From Parus major (taxonomy: Eukaryota; Chordata; Aves; Passeriformes; Paridae): a stretch of DNA of 64,000 bases. This document shows, piece by piece, positions 32,309 through 46,052 of this stretch (position 1 is its first letter; each line of letters begins with the position of its first letter). The translations under genes were made by a program, and so were the position numbers. A model generated the notes under the pieces. It was not told the origin of the DNA, searched no databases, and saw only the letters and a program-made list of their open reading frames with translations. Location of the stretch: assembly GCF_001522545.3 (NCBI RefSeq), contig NC_031779.1, positions 3,644,763-3,708,762 of the forward strand. The letters run 5' to 3'.

Positions 32309-33470
32309 AACCTGAGTGAGTCACTAGTGTGAGCTACACCACATGAAAAGGACTTTTCTAGGTTTGCCATCTCATTGACCTGTGAGAGGTTTTATTGTAA
32401 GGTCATTGCAGATGATTAGAGCTCACAGCTCCTTTTCATTTTGCAGGTAAAATGACCTCTTTATTTAAAATTTTCCATCAATTTTACTGATTAGTTTGAA
32501 ATCTGTCTAGAACCTGGTGTGTCACCTCTCCCAGTTCCTGACTGGCACTCTAATAGTGGGTGGCAAAGCAGCAGTTTGCAAGTGTCAACAATAAACCCAG
32601 TGGAAGTGGTAATCCTCTGCCTGTCAGAGTGTTTAACATCCATCTCAACCATCCTTTGTCTGCAGGAATTGTTAATCATGCAGAATTGAAAACTGGCACT
32701 CAAATGGCATAGCTCCTACAGTTGGATAACAGCCTAGGAGGCAGCCAGGAGCTAAAGTTTCATTAGGAGCTATTTTAACATTCATTTGTCTACAGGAACA
32801 ACAGGCTTAGTAAACAACTGGACTGTTACCAGAGCCCTCTGCCAGATGGCTCATGGCTGAAGTTAATGTTTTACAGAGAATCAGTCACACACCTTCCCAG
32901 TGCAGGCAGCAGTGAGCTTAACCAGAGCCACAATTCCCCAGTGGTCTTTTTACAGAAGTTTTACTTCATTGATTACAACTTCAGTTCAGCAGTTTAGGAG
33001 GAAAGATGATGATTTCTAGGACAAAGGCTGCACATTCTGCTTCTAACACCAGCACATCAAATGTAAATCCTGATGAAGCTGAAGGCTGCTCTCAACCTTT
33101 TTTCAGTACACAGCTCTAGAGCCTAGACTTCAAAACATACAGCTTCTGAGGGCTAGTGAGATTTAGATATTCTGGACTCGTTCATCTAAGCTACAGAGAT
33201 GAGTAGGACTCACAAGTGGGACATTCTAACTCATTTCATCACCGACGGAATGAGGGTTCTGAATGCCAACAGCTATTCCTTTTGAAGACCTTGTTAAAAC
33301 TGACAACTACTACAAGTCTAAAACAGAGGAAGTTTTTGGATCCTTGACAGGTTGCCAGATTAACTTCTCTATGTGCAGCTTTTAGTTTTTGGCTATTACT
33401 ACAACAGCCTGAAGGATTTTTAAGGCAAGATCTGGCAGTGTTTGCTCATTGCTCCTGCTTTTATTAACAA
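32309..33470. other. Non-coding spacer
   Basis: No gene or repeat family recognised. Isolated acceptor-like sites (for example TTTGTCTGCAG near 32664) lead into frames closed by stops. Confidence 0.5.
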
Positions 33471-33990
33471 ATTGAGAGGAATGATGGATTTGTCTTTACA
33501 AACAAGTTGTGGATCTGCTGATAGATGAAACTAGCACTGAGAGATAAAAGAAAAAAATGGGATGGATTCCACTGATTGGTGAATGGAAAAAAGATATTTG
33601 CCTTTACAGACTAACTGTAGGTTTGCTGATAAATGAAATTTGGTATTGAAAGATGAGACAATGGGGAAACACCATCAATTCCATAAGAATTAAAATTAAG
33701 AGGGAGGGTTATACATTAGAGGGGAATCTCAGGTATCAGGCATTCCAGGAACTCTGTACCTCTCAAGTACCTCAGCCTACGAGGAAAGAGAGAAGGGACA
33801 TGCAGCTGGGAAATCAGGATAAAAAGGAGGCTGCATTCTCCAAAAATCGAGAGACCTCAAGGGAATGCCCCATGGCCTCTCCCTTTATTCAAATAAAGTA
33901 AAAGGACTCCTCTGTCTCCTTTTTGGACATGAACCTCTGGTGTTTGTGGATTAATTTTCCTGACAAAAACCAGTAACAGTCAGCAGATAG
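33471..33990 (+). mobile_element. Solo LTR with duplicated U3 segment
   Basis: Two diverged copies of a roughly 60-bp segment (around 33489-33550 and 33594-33655, both reading TTTGYCTTTACA ... GATRRATGAAA) occur in the left half. A TATA-like GATAAAAAGG near 33829 and an AAATAAAGTAAAAGG signal near 33889 follow, then a T/C-rich U5-like end. This U3-R-U5 order supports an LTR in plus orientation. The exact ends and the class are not determined, and no internal region adjoins. Confidence 0.5.
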
Positions 33991-35638
33991 GTGCACCCTG
34001 ATGACAAGTGAATGATGAGGAAAAAAGTGTGACTTTTTAAGCATTTTGTAATGTATTTCATTTTAACAGGTAAATAATATTTTAAGATCTGTTGGTTTGG
34101 AGAAATAAATCCTGAGTCGGAAGGTGGGGTAGGTGATGAGCAGTTAAACCTTAATTTGTATTAGAAAAGCAATAGACCATGTTTTAGTTAGGGCTGTTGC
34201 ACAAAACAGGAATTTTTTGCATGTTATTTTCCTTGCAAAAGCAGAGCACTGGTTTCATTCTGTTGTCCACAACTGCTGAAGTCACCAAGGGATATTGTTC
34301 ATTTCACCTGAGCCCTTCTTCTTAGTTCTAAATACTCCCCACATTACTTTGATGTAAACCAAGATATAGATGCCTGTTTCTACAGTATTCCAGGGTATAA
34401 TTGCATTTCCTGTACTTAAGACAATGACATATTCAGGACTTCCTAGTATGGTTACTATTTATATTTTCTTCTCACAGCATCACTTATTACCCAGTTCACT
34501 TTACAGATCCTTTGGGCATGTATGTATCACATAATGAACACCTGTAAAAATCCCCAAGACAAATCAGTGTCAGAACTGAAAGATATTTAGTTGCCTCAGT
34601 ACCCAAAGGTATAAACTCTAATTAGCACCTACAGCACTGCCAGGACCAAATTCTGCTTAGTACCCCTGCATGATATTCTACTGCCCAACACAGACCCAGC
34701 AGCCTGCTTGGAGGTAAAGCTGGGATTGCTAAACCTCATCATTGGCTTCTCTAATTAAACAAGGTATCTGCAGAGCCTCCCCTCTTCTCCAAAATACAGC
34801 CTCGGGATGGATGCATAGATAAAATATTTAGTTCTGGCTGTTGAGTGCTCTACATATAGGGAAAATAATACACTCCTGCACTATATGTTAAAAAAACATA
34901 TAATAAAAAATTTGGTCTGAAATGTTATGTATGGAATATTTAATACTAGTGAACAATTTAAAAACAAAACCAATTACATTCTTCCACCTCCTACCTGAGG
35001 TAAATTAATGCAGGAGCTTGGTGTTGAAAATAAGCTCTTTAAGTTTCTTTTTATCCTTTTTGAACTTCGGCTGACATTAAATTTCACTACTTCCTGCATG
35101 CAGTTTATTTTCTTTAACAACTGCTTTCAGAGCATGAAGACCTTAAGCTCTCAAGAATTTGAAAAAAATAGCTGGGGACAACATTTTTGGTTTCTTCCCC
35201 TCAAATAAACAATTTATTCAATAAATGACAGTGCCAAATTTAATAACAGCTTTGAAACATGTCCTTTAAATTTAAATACAGTACACAAAGGACAAACTAA
35301 ATTGTTTCAATGGATTTGATTTCTGAAAACATTCCATGATTTTCTAAATTAAAAGAGAAGTTTTATAAAAGCTCATATAACATTGTAGAGATTAAATAAA
35401 AGGAAGGAACCCTTCTTCTAAATGAGGGCTTTTCACTGATTCTCAATTAGTGCCTTTGCCATGTAACTTACCTGCTTTGTGCCACTGGTTCTGGGTCTGT
35501 GAAAAAAATTAAAACAGGTTGAAAAATTGCTATTTGTGAAGCACTGTGAGAACTGTACACAGCTATGAATATTGCTGTCTTTCACTACATTGCTGTTAGC
35601 AGGGATATATCCTACTTATTTCTAGGCATCTGTGCAGC
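33991..35638. other. AT-rich non-coding sequence
   Basis: No gene or repeat family recognised. Confidence 0.5.
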
Positions 35639-36250
35639 TGTCATGGGGTGACTTTGTATCCCAAATCACCTTGTTTATGTTACATATTAAATTCTACACC
35701 TTTAAGACTGGCTCTGAAAGCAAAGGGAGGGAAGAAGAAGCCACAGTTTGTGTTGAAAGAGCCCTCACTGCCCCACATCCTGCTCCTGACTGTGGTGTCT
35801 GCAGCACAGACAGACAGNNNNNNNNNNNNNNNNNNNNNNNNNNNNNNNNNNNNNNNNNNNNNNNNNNNNNNNNNNNNNNNNNNNNNNNNNNNNNNNNNNN
35901 NNNNNNNNNNNNNNNNNNNNNNNNNNNNNNNNNNNNNNNNNNNNNNNNNNNNNNNNNNNNNNNNNNNNNNNNNNNNNNNNNNNNNNNNNNNNNNNNNNNN
36001 NNNNNNNNNNNNNNNNNNNNNNNNNNNNNNNNNNNNNNNNNNNNNNNNNNNNNNNNNNNNNNNNNNNNNNNNNNNNNNNNNNNNNNNNNNNNNNNNNNNN
36101 NNNNNNNNNNNNNNNNNNNNNNNNNNNNNNNNNNNNNNNNNNNNNNNNNNNNNNNNNNNNNNNNNNNNNNNNNNNNNNNNNNNNNNNAATTTGTTTTCTG
36201 GAGGGACCCCATTTGGAGGTTTTCTCCCAAATTTGCCCTAAACCAGGACA
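35639..36250 (+). mobile_element. Solo ERVL-type LTR interrupted by an assembly gap
   Basis: It starts TGTCATGGGGTGACTTTGTA, matching the two LTRs of the 30-32 kb provirus, and ends CCTAAACCAGGACA. The flanks GCAGC (35634-35638) and ACAGC (36251-36255) form an almost perfect 5-bp target duplication. About 369 bases inside are N, so its middle is unknown. Its right end shows the terminal portion that the two provirus LTRs lack. Confidence 0.75.
35819..36187. other. Assembly gap (run of N)
   Basis: Unknown bases. The open frames crossing it are artefacts. The gap falls inside an LTR that has other copies nearby, a common cause of assembly failure. Confidence 0.99.
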
Positions 36251-39200
36251 ACAGCACATCTTAGCATCAGTATCAAGAGAAGTGGGTGAAAATTTTACTA
36301 CAACTTTAAAAATAATTACATGAAATATCACTAAAATCACTGAAACTAGAAATACAGAATGACACCAAATCTCCTTTTAAGAGAGCCTTGTCTTTGAGAG
36401 AATACAGCTGGTGACAAGAAGCTTGGACTAACGAGGCCTGAGCCTCTCATGGCTTTACCATGGCCAACCTGAGCAATCTCTGACAAAACCAATGTGAATG
36501 TGCTGAGTGAGGAAAGCAGGGAGTACTGCTCTTCCTCTCTTAGGTTTCAAATATGAGCACTCACCCCTCAGTGAATTATTTTCTCAGATCTCCGGGCTGC
36601 AGAAGCCCATTTTACACCACAGACTGTGCAACAGTAACAAGGAACAGTCTTAAATTCACAGACAATGCATGAAGCAAAACTCAGGCCCAGAATAGTAGAT
36701 TCTTTGTTACCTCATGGCACATTTTTTTGTTTGAACTTGCAAAAAACCCTCAGGGTTTATGTTACTCAGTACTGGAATTCAACATAGAACCCACACCACT
36801 TATTTTTAAAGCAAAACTAGGCACTCAAGATTAAAAGAAAAATGAACAAGTCACTGAGTGATTTTCCCTGCCAGCTGAGCATTTTGCAACTCAAATTTTT
36901 TAGAGTACCTTCCATTCAAAGGTTCTTAATTATAAGTAAAGAAATTTCTTAAGTCTCTTTTTTAAATCTCTCTCTAATTTAAAGGTATTTTTTAGCATTC
37001 TAAACATTCTTCCTCTTCTGACTTCCCTTATTATTTTAAAATAAGATGAAACATTTGCTATGTTAATGCTAGATTTTTTTTCCCCCAGAACAGCAGAAAT
37101 ATGACTGCAAGAGCATTGGGACTAAATAAATTTCTGCTCTCCTGTCTTCACAATAAATAATTTACTCCAGAAATAGCTGAAAACCTGTCTGTTGGAAGAC
37201 AGTTATGATGACTGGGGAAAGATAACAACTTTCAGGACATTATGGGGTCCTTAATTTATTTTATATGTGGGCATAGGAAGCAGTTACTGAGTACAGAACA
37301 CATAACCAAGATGAGATTTTCCAGAAGTTCCCAAAGAAGCCCTCAGCTGCTATCAAGAATCAATAGGTATAATTAGTCATGGACTTTTATTGAGTGGAAG
37401 AGAAAAATAGGAATAACAAGCCTAGAACTACACTTTTACCTGTCCCTATCACAGGCTGTGATAGAGTGCAAGAACATAACAAGATGAAACAGTTTTGATG
37501 AAGTGAAGCAGAATGGGGGTAAAATAGGAGGCAGAGTCCTATGGGCCTTGTTCATTCCCTAAATATTCCCTCTGAAACCAGAACTATGTCAGGAATCTCA
37601 ACTTTCAAAAACAAAGTTTTTTTTCCAACTTAAAAATGGCCTGATGGACTAAATTCAAACATAAGGGAAAAAAAGAATATCCTGGAGTGCATCTTTTGAT
37701 GCCAAGTGTTTGCCTGGAACAAATTTTTGTGGTTGCATATTAATCCCCTCAAAACAGCCTAGAAATGTTGACAACTGCAACAGTTATTCATAATGGTCTA
37801 TTAGTCCTTTACTTCCACAAAATATAAAATCTTATATTTAATTATCCAGGCCTAATTATCACACAGAAAAAAATTTCACTGACCAACTGATCACTGAACA
37901 AAAACCCATTAATTTTGACCAACTAAACAAAATCCCATTAATTTTCAAGACAAAGATCCAGTATCTGTCTGTAACACCAATATGGGCACTCTGTCCTCAG
38001 AATCCCAAGCTCTTCATGTGCAAACCCACACAGTGGTCCTTGTCCTAGTCCAGGACTTCAGGACTGGGTGAAAACCTTTTGGGTTCAGGGGCACTGGTGG
38101 CATAGAGATCTTGTTACACTGGGCAGCAGCTGCTCCCAGTGAAAAGGGGGTCTCACTGCAGCATTTCTGCCTTTGAAAATCTGCATGTGACCTAATCTGC
38201 ATCCTGCCTTTACAGGGATTGCCTACATCTCCCATGGAAGCTTGTGATGGATGAACCAGACAAAAACACTGCTGAAAAAAAGGGTTCAGCAGAATAAAGG
38301 ATGCAAAGACACTGCATGCTTTCAATTTAAAAAACCCAAAGTAAATCACTTTTAGCCTTTTCCTGGTGGTCAGGTGACATCTGATTACCAGCAGGGAATT
38401 CTCCAAGGTTGCTGACAGTTTCCTTAAGAATAGCTGATTCAGAGTTCCCTTTTAGATGAGGTTTTGGTGTACATCACTTGAACCACTTTAACATTTGCAA
38501 CTATTGCACTATGTTGCCACTTGACCACACTGCCTGGTAAAACACAATATTTCTTATCATACATGGCCTAAGCTTGGAAATGGGCAGTGCTAAAGCTACC
38601 AGGCCAGGAAGTTTAATAAAACAGTGTGGAGGGCCAGGAGTCTTTTGTTCCTTATTATTGACCCAAAGGAGCAGGGACCAGAGCTTGCAGGGAGGAGCTG
38701 CTTCAGTGTCCATTAGTCATGGGACAGGAATTTATGGGTTACAGATTGAGTTGATCTGAGAAAGCAGAAGGATGGAGCAAAGATACATCAAAAGCAGATT
38801 TTAACTGGAAACCAACTGGGATGCTAATAGAGAGTTTCACCAAACCAAATGAAACAGCTTTCAGCATAAACCAAATAATGATATGTTATTGGGGATTCTT
38901 TCTGAACACAATATTTTAAATGTTATAATTCTTAATTGTAGAGTGCAATAGAACACACAATATTTTAACTTGTTTTTGCTAACACAGAGCAGTTGGGGTA
39001 AAACAAAACCATACTAAAAAATTAAGGAGCCCTCTCTTGATGAAATGGTAACTAAACTTTCCACAGAGGAATTTACCACAGTAGAGTGCAATGGAAATCT
39101 GAAACATCTGGAGGAATGCATGTTACTGTTTTTTTCTTCTTTTCCATTGCTATTTTAATACCACCAATATTTTATAATATCATGAAAGATACTTAGTATT

Positions 39201-42015
39201 TTCTTTTTCACTATGGAGAAGATTTCAAAATCTTTGTAGCCTTTTTGTCTCATTTGATTAATTTTTTTAGTATCAAACGTCCACAGAACAAAAACTTCTG
39301 GAACAGGGTTTCTGTTGACAAACAGGCTGACAATGATGACAGGATCTGTGAAGGGAGAAATCACATTAACAGAGAATTTTAGAAACAAATTAAAATTAGG
39401 AAGATTGTCAAGGAACACTGATTCTAAAAAAATGTCATTACTCTGATTCACAAGCCTAAATTCAGAATGATTGAAAGCCCTTGGATTCAGCTATTCCAAC
39501 AATGACAATTTATTCACAGAAATCATCATAAAGTGTAAGGGATGTCTCAGTTAAACGTTCTCTCCTGTAGTATTAAGTGGTAAAAATGAAAAAACTTGGA
39601 CAGACTAACATCAGACAAATTCTTTACTTTTCAGAGAGAAGTAATGTACTTTGGGAAAAACGTTGTGAATTTCACTTGTTAATAATTAACTGCTCGGGTG
39701 GCTAATTGCTGACAGTTCCATTAAAATCTCTGTTCATTGGGCTGATGAGGTTAGAAAGGTTAACACTCATGTGGAAAAGAAAATAATTACAATATTAAAA
39801 GGCTATTTGAAAGGGAAAGGGATACCTTCATTTGTAGTTGGGCCTTCAGTGGGCAACTGGGCAAAAGCAAAGCTGAGGAGAAAGACTGGTGAGGGAATTA
39901 GAAAAAGTAAAGACTTCTCTTTAAACAAATCCCATGGATGAAGGAAACTTAAGTGCAGGAAAAGATACTCAGGAATTTATTTTTAGCTACTCTAGAAGAA
40001 AAATGAAACAGTAAGGAGCTAGAAAGCAAAAAATTTAAAATGGATAAAAACTTGGATAAAACAGGAATCCATGAAATTTCCTGCAGCAGATAAAATTGAG
40101 GCTAATATTTTGTCAGATAAAAATTAAAACCAGTTATGAGATGATCAGGAAGCTAAACACCATGGGGATTCTTCACAGCAGTTTTTTAGCCATTTGTTCT
40201 GCCCCTTTTACCCCTCTAAAGAAACAAAATCAAACCAGAGACTCAAAGAGAATATAGTGCCATGCTTCAGGAAGGAAGATCAATAAGTAAAAAGAAATCT
40301 AAAACATGGGCAGGTTATGGCAGAATTGTACTTTATAGATTTGGGATATTCTGTTTGAAACATCCAGCTCTGGCTATAGAGTCAGACTTCTGGACTACAT
40401 TTGTCTGAGCTATCATGGCAAGTTTAACTTTTGCCTTTAAATTGTCTGTATGTTACTTTTGTGTTTCCTTATCTGTTAGAGACAGTCTCTACATATAGCT
40501 ATAGCTTCCTGTATTTATGGAATGTCTGCAAAAACCACTCATTTTCTGGGCAGGGAAAACTGACCACAATTGCTGAATGTTCAGAGGTTTTCTCAAAAAA
40601 TCATCTGATGATTAAAAACAGGCTTTGGGAATAGAACTCTCTCTCTCTTCCATCTCCAAGAGCAGTGTGCTGATTTAAATGCATGCATTTTAAGAAGAAG
40701 ATGAGTGGGATGAGAGTTGTTTTGGTTTTTTACTATTTGTTTGGGATTTTTGTTTGTTTGTTTTAATAAAGGAAAAGTAGAGGAGCTTTTTTTCCCCCTA
40801 GTAGCAAGAACTTAAATTGTGTCAACTTTGAACTTTCCAAGTTCTGTTTCAGTTGTGTTTGGATCTCAGCTGGGCATGTTCTCCCACTGTGCACACACAT
40901 ACAAAGAATCTGCAGCATTTTCTGTGGAGTAAGAGAAACAGCAAGCAAAAGCTCAAACACCCACACTTTCCCAAAATGCTAACTCTTGAACCATTCTTGG
41001 AAAAAGAACCAGCACACTGGCTTGGGTCTCTCCCTTTCTTACAGTCTCTGACTAAAAAAGTAAGAAATAAGTGAAGAGTGGAACAGCATTTGCTAGAACC
41101 ACAGTGTAACACTCTCAGCAGAAAAAAAGAGGAGCACCAGTGCTGCAATAATTCCCAGCCAGTGGAAAGATATCCCACTGAAAACAGGGTGAACTGGTAT
41201 TCACCATTCACCACAGCAAGCTCTAGCAAGGCAATGCTCTCAGCCTACAAGTGAGGAGCTGAGATGGCAGAAAAGTAAAGCCACTTACCTACTGTAGAAA
41301 ATCTCCTGAGAGATGGGATTTACACTCAGGTCTCCTAAATAAGAAAACAGTGAAGCAGATGCTCAAACATCTCTTCTGGAAGTCCTGTTCACTCCTTACC
41401 TTACTTTCATGACTCTTATTTAGTTGAAGACTTTACTGAGATACAGAAAAACATAATGTAATATTGAAAAACTTATCATTCCTTTTTCCTTTGCACTTTT
41501 CTTTTATGCAGTAGCAAAAAACCAGAACAACAAAACAAACAAAAAAGAAGGAAAAAGGCAAGAAGGCATTTTTTTTTTGTGAGAACTTGACAGTACAAAG
41601 CTCAGTTGTAGGATGAATTCTGGTAAGATTGTGAGTCCACCAGCTTTGTTTCCTCATTACAGATGATCACATAACAAATCTCAGCTGTATACTCCCCCCA
41701 TATTCCTTTCTCATTGCAATGAAAATGTAGATTCAACTCTTTGAAGAGCCATAGGGAACATCACTAAGAACGAATTTTATAGGGACAAACCCTCCCTCCC
41801 TCTCCTCTTTCTCAGAGTTTGAACATCTGAAACAGAGCTAAGAGTTGGCACTTGCCATTTGGCAATTCATGTGCCATACAACTTAACCTGGGAAGACAAA
41901 ACCATGTTCAAATGAAACTGCAGAGAAATTTTAGGTTGAATATAGTTACTCACAATGGACTTCAGCTAGGAAGTCCATTACCAGCACTTGCAAAAATTAG
42001 TAGCTAGTTTATGAT
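36251..42015. other. AT-rich non-coding sequence
   Basis: Nearly 6 kb with no recognised gene. A 15-nt segment at 41045-41059 between a strong acceptor and GTAAGA is noted separately as a weak micro-exon candidate. Confidence 0.5.
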
Positions 42016-42103
42016 ATAATATATATATGTAATATAACTGGAATATATATATTTATATAATATATTACATATATTATATATGTAGATATACTATATATGC
42101 TAT
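42016..42103. repeat. AT-dinucleotide-rich low-complexity tract
   Basis: Interrupted ATATAT and TATAAT runs able to form hairpins. Confidence 0.85.
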
Positions 42104-42245
42104 GTATTGGACAAGACATGAAACATGCCTCTTAGATCCTTCAGTAATGACACACCAAGGAAGACATGAGACTTTTGGCTTCACATTTACTATTGGTTCC
42201 ATTTTCAAACCACTGATATTTCTGTCTTTTTGTCTTACAAACCAG

Positions 42246-42395
42246 AAAAACATTAAAGGTGGAAGTGGTGCAGCACAATCAACAACAGAATCAGCAGCAG
42301 CAGTAAAAACTCTGGCGTTCAAGCAGTCCAATGCTGCTTCAATTGCTGGAAAGCAGAAGAGAGCTTTAGCACATGGCTCTTACCCTGAGGGAAAA
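42246..42395 (+). CDS. Candidate internal exon, 50 codons, unrecognised
   Basis: A good acceptor (TTTCTGTCTTTTTGTCTTAC then AAACCAG) and a GTAACT donor bound exactly 150 nt with one open frame in phase 0 at both ends. The peptide is Ala/Ser/Lys-rich, with text such as ESAAAVKTLAFKQSNAA and KQKRALAHGSYPEGK. I do not recognise it. By phase it cannot lie directly between the candidates at 28048 and 45821, so it is either from another transcript or a chance frame. Confidence 0.28.
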
Positions 42396-45300
42396 GTAAC
42401 TTGTGTAGGGCCCTCCTGCTAGGATGGTCCCATATACCCTTTAACAGTCTTGCAAAAAAGGTTGCAGAAGCCAAAAGTATAATTTGTTAGAAGCTAGGGT
42501 GAAAGCAAATGACTACAAAGGGAGAGTGGATTAAAAAAAAAATAATTTAAAATGGATCCTTCGTTTTTCAAGTACCGCTTTTTAAAAAGTCAGCTTTACT
42601 AAGTTCCAGATACTGCTCCCTTAGCAGACTGCCTGTGGAGACATTCACTAAGCAAGGGCATTTTGGAGCAGCTGGTTCCCTTCAATACTTGAATGTAAGA
42701 AATTGGTGTTTCTCTCTCCCTTTCCCACTGTGACTCTTTGAGTTTGTCTCAAGTGCCTTAGCCAACTTAATTAGTCCAGTCAGGCCAGACTCATTTCTCT
42801 GGCACCAGCATTTAGCAGCTCTGGTCAGCAGACAGATTTCTGGGGGCAGGTTTCATGTGGCTTAATTTTGAAATACTGAGAGAGAGGGAAATTTAAAATA
42901 AAATAACTAGAACACAGGAAAGCAAGGCTGTGGATGTGGTGCCTTCCATCCACCTGAGAAGGCAGAGTGACCTGAACCCATCCCACTTTGCTGGAGCTGA
43001 TGTGGCAATGGTCAGCACTAAGGGCTGTGTTTTCTGCAAGAATAACCTGCAGATTCCCTTGCTTCTTTCTACATCTCCAATACTGTTCCATAACTGTTGT
43101 TTCTTCCCACATCTCCAACAGTTATGTAACAGTATTCTTGGATCACATCATGTCAGGAGATGCAATGCTGTTTTTTCAAAGGGCAAGAACCCAATACGAT
43201 AATCATACATCTGCAAAAGCCAGCAATTTATTACATTAATTTTATTTCCCATTTATAATTAAGTGAAAAGATGAGACAGAACACATTCTGAAGGTCATGG
43301 ATACTCCACAATGGCCTTGCTATTTTACATGGAATATGCTCACCTTCTGCAGTGATGGGGAGCAGGACAGGCCTCTAATAACACTTTCTAGCCTTCATTC
43401 TGACTAACTTTTTTTAAATACAGGTATTCTTTCACATACTTGTGCTTCTGGAAAGCATAAGAATAAGATAATTTTATCTTTAAAGTGATAGGTCTTCACA
43501 ATGGGAGGATATTAAAATAATGAATGATTATTCTTCTGGAACAATCATCAAGGGTAAGAAGAGAAACCCAGGAAAGAAGCACTAATAAAGTTGTCCTAGG
43601 AAATCAAGTATAGGATACATTTGAAGCGATAAATTTTTGAGAAATTTGGATTAGATTATTCCCAAAGGAAAACTGTCAGGTGAACAGAGTTTTTCATAAT
43701 TAGATTATCTTATAATAAGTTCCTGATAGAAGAAACCAGTTCTGTAACACAACTAGCAATGAAAAGACAAGAATAACCCTCCCATCTGTGAACCAGACAG
43801 GTTCCACTGTCTGTCTTGCACTGTCTTGCAATAGAAACCTGTTTCCTTTTGGTTGATCTGGGGGTATGCCATGTTTTCAAGCACTACAATTAATTTATTG
43901 AAATATCACTGGGAATTTGTGACAAATAGCTATTAGCAACTGACAGTTTGAGTATTACAAGATACAAAATCACAATATGTTAAAAACCTAATCAGAACCT
44001 TTCTCTTCACCAAATGTTCACATGCAAAATTCTCTTTTGGGATTCAGAGATTTTTATGCCACACTGTTGTTGTGTTTAATGACAAACTTAGGTAGGCAGA
44101 ATTAATTTGGAAGATTTCTGATCATATTTGGGATATGGAAGTACAGTGCAGAGCAAAGACAATGAGGAATTTTGCTTTGATGTTGACTGCAGCACAGTCA
44201 CCCACTGGGAGACATTACAAATAAATCAAGCAGAAGGAAGATGACAGATAAAGGACACAATAATAGAGAACTTTGCTAATAATATGGAAGCACTTGGAGA
44301 CCTCCAAACATGGGTATCTCTGTAAAATAAATGGGTATTATATTCAAAGCAGAAGCTACAAAAACATGTATGTTTAAAAACCTGATAGAATTGTTTAAAG
44401 GTTCAACCTCTAGTGCCTTTTGGCTATGGACTGTGTGATACACTGTTTTATGAAAACAAAAGACAGTTCAGATATTGGAAGTGGAAAAACTTGCATTGTC
44501 CTGAGCCACACCAGCTAATAAACCTTGTTTCTCAGCACCACTAATGTACATGGAGGAGTGCAGCCTTCCTGTGGCCACATTGCCTCACTCTGTGTGGGTG
44601 CATTCTTTGCACAGCTCAGACTGAATTAGGAAAGAGGGAGCAGGAGGTTTCACACCCAGATGACAGCACGAAGTGAACAGTGCCAGAGCTGGGACTTGCA
44701 GCTTGCCCCAAGAGAATCCTCTGTTTTTACTACATTGATTTCCCTCAAGCCAAACCCACACTTAGATGTCTCTTTTTAACACCAGTAGGTTGAATGAAAT
44801 GACTTAAGCATGAATGCATGAGCTAGTTAATTAACAGAGAGTTTAGGACAAATAGCAAATTATAAGGCAAGCAACTTTTCCTCTAAGTATTGTGATCTAA
44901 ACAGCTATAAGTTAAATTTAGCATGAGCAAAACCAAGAGAAAGACTTTGGACAAGATGCTTACTTTCTTCCCACCCTTCTCCCTCTGCCTAAATCTAGAG
45001 TTAAGATTGTAGGGAAAATCAATCAAAAAGCTGTAAAACAGCATCTGCTGTAGAAATGTCACAGCCAAGTAGAAAAGATGTATCTTGCCTCAGGCTCTTT
45101 CTTGCTAAAGAGTCTCTAGAAATCCCAGCACTCGATGCAGTGATCCAATGAGCTTCCCACAGCAGGCAGTGGGAATGACAAACATTCTTTTTGAGGCTAC
45201 TGCCAGCAGTGGACCCCTCGCATAGACTACTAAAAATCCCTTAATCCCCTCCACTTAATGCTGACCTAAAGAAACAGAAGATCAAAACACAACCTCTTGA

Positions 45301-45820
45301 ATGACCTTAGCTTGCTCTGTAACACCTCACCAAGGGTCAGGGATGTCAAAGAGTTCCCTGCAGGCCCTTGCTGCTCTCTGAGGAATGTGCTGTTTATCAG
45401 AACTACCAGAAAGCTCCTTTAGGAATATGTAACATATACATGAGGCCTACTGGCTATTTTCCTCATGAGATACACGTGCAAAGCAGAAGACAAAATTTAC
45501 GTGTATACAACCAAGACACTGAAACAAAATCTGTACAAATCCAGAGCTGAAAAAACAAAACACCTCAAGGTTGCAGCATCAGCAGACTGATTCAAAGGAT
45601 TGCTCCACATTTTTAAGTGGTAGAGACATGAAGGCCTAGTACACAACTGCAAAGGACAAGACCACTACTCTGACACATCAGAGTAGTGAGTATGCTCTCT
45701 TCCAAATATAGATAAATTTGCAGTGACTAAAGAACAAGAAGCCATGAAATGCTAACCTAGACCCTGGAAAACTTTCAAGGCTAGCAGAGCAACTCCCTTT
45801 TTTTTTTTTAATAATCACAG
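42396..45820. other. Non-coding sequence
   Basis: No gene or repeat family recognised between the two candidate exons. Confidence 0.45.
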
Positions 45821-46052
45821 TTTGATGTCAGAAGAAATTTGCAAACAGGTCATCATGTCTACTGCATTTAGGGGTTCCATTGGCAGAGTAGCAAATAACA
45901 CAGTCTACCTTCAGAATCAACATCAACGAGCCAACAGAACTCCAAAGGGAGATGCTGCTTTAACTACTGTTGCTTCTGTAGATGCTGCAAGGTTCTGCAG
46001 ACTGGCTAGGTCTGCAGACCTGAAGAGTTTGATGAGATCAAAGTCCAGAAAA
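45821..46052 (+). CDS. Candidate internal exon, 77 codons, unrecognised
   Basis: A T-rich acceptor (about 45796-45820, ending AATCACAG) and a GTAAGG donor at 46053 bound 232 nt. The frame is open throughout: one leading base, then 77 codons. The basic peptide includes STAFRGSIGRVANNTVYLQN, TPKGDAALTTVASVDAARF and a Lys/Arg-rich end (SLMRSKSRK). It enters in phase 2 and leaves in phase 0, matching the candidates at 28048 and 56891. No family is recognised; it could be a novel gene, a decayed gene or chance. Confidence 0.35.

Noticed and set aside
35632..36340. Open frames of about 190-210 codons containing X residues
   Set aside because: They exist only because the N run has no stop codons.
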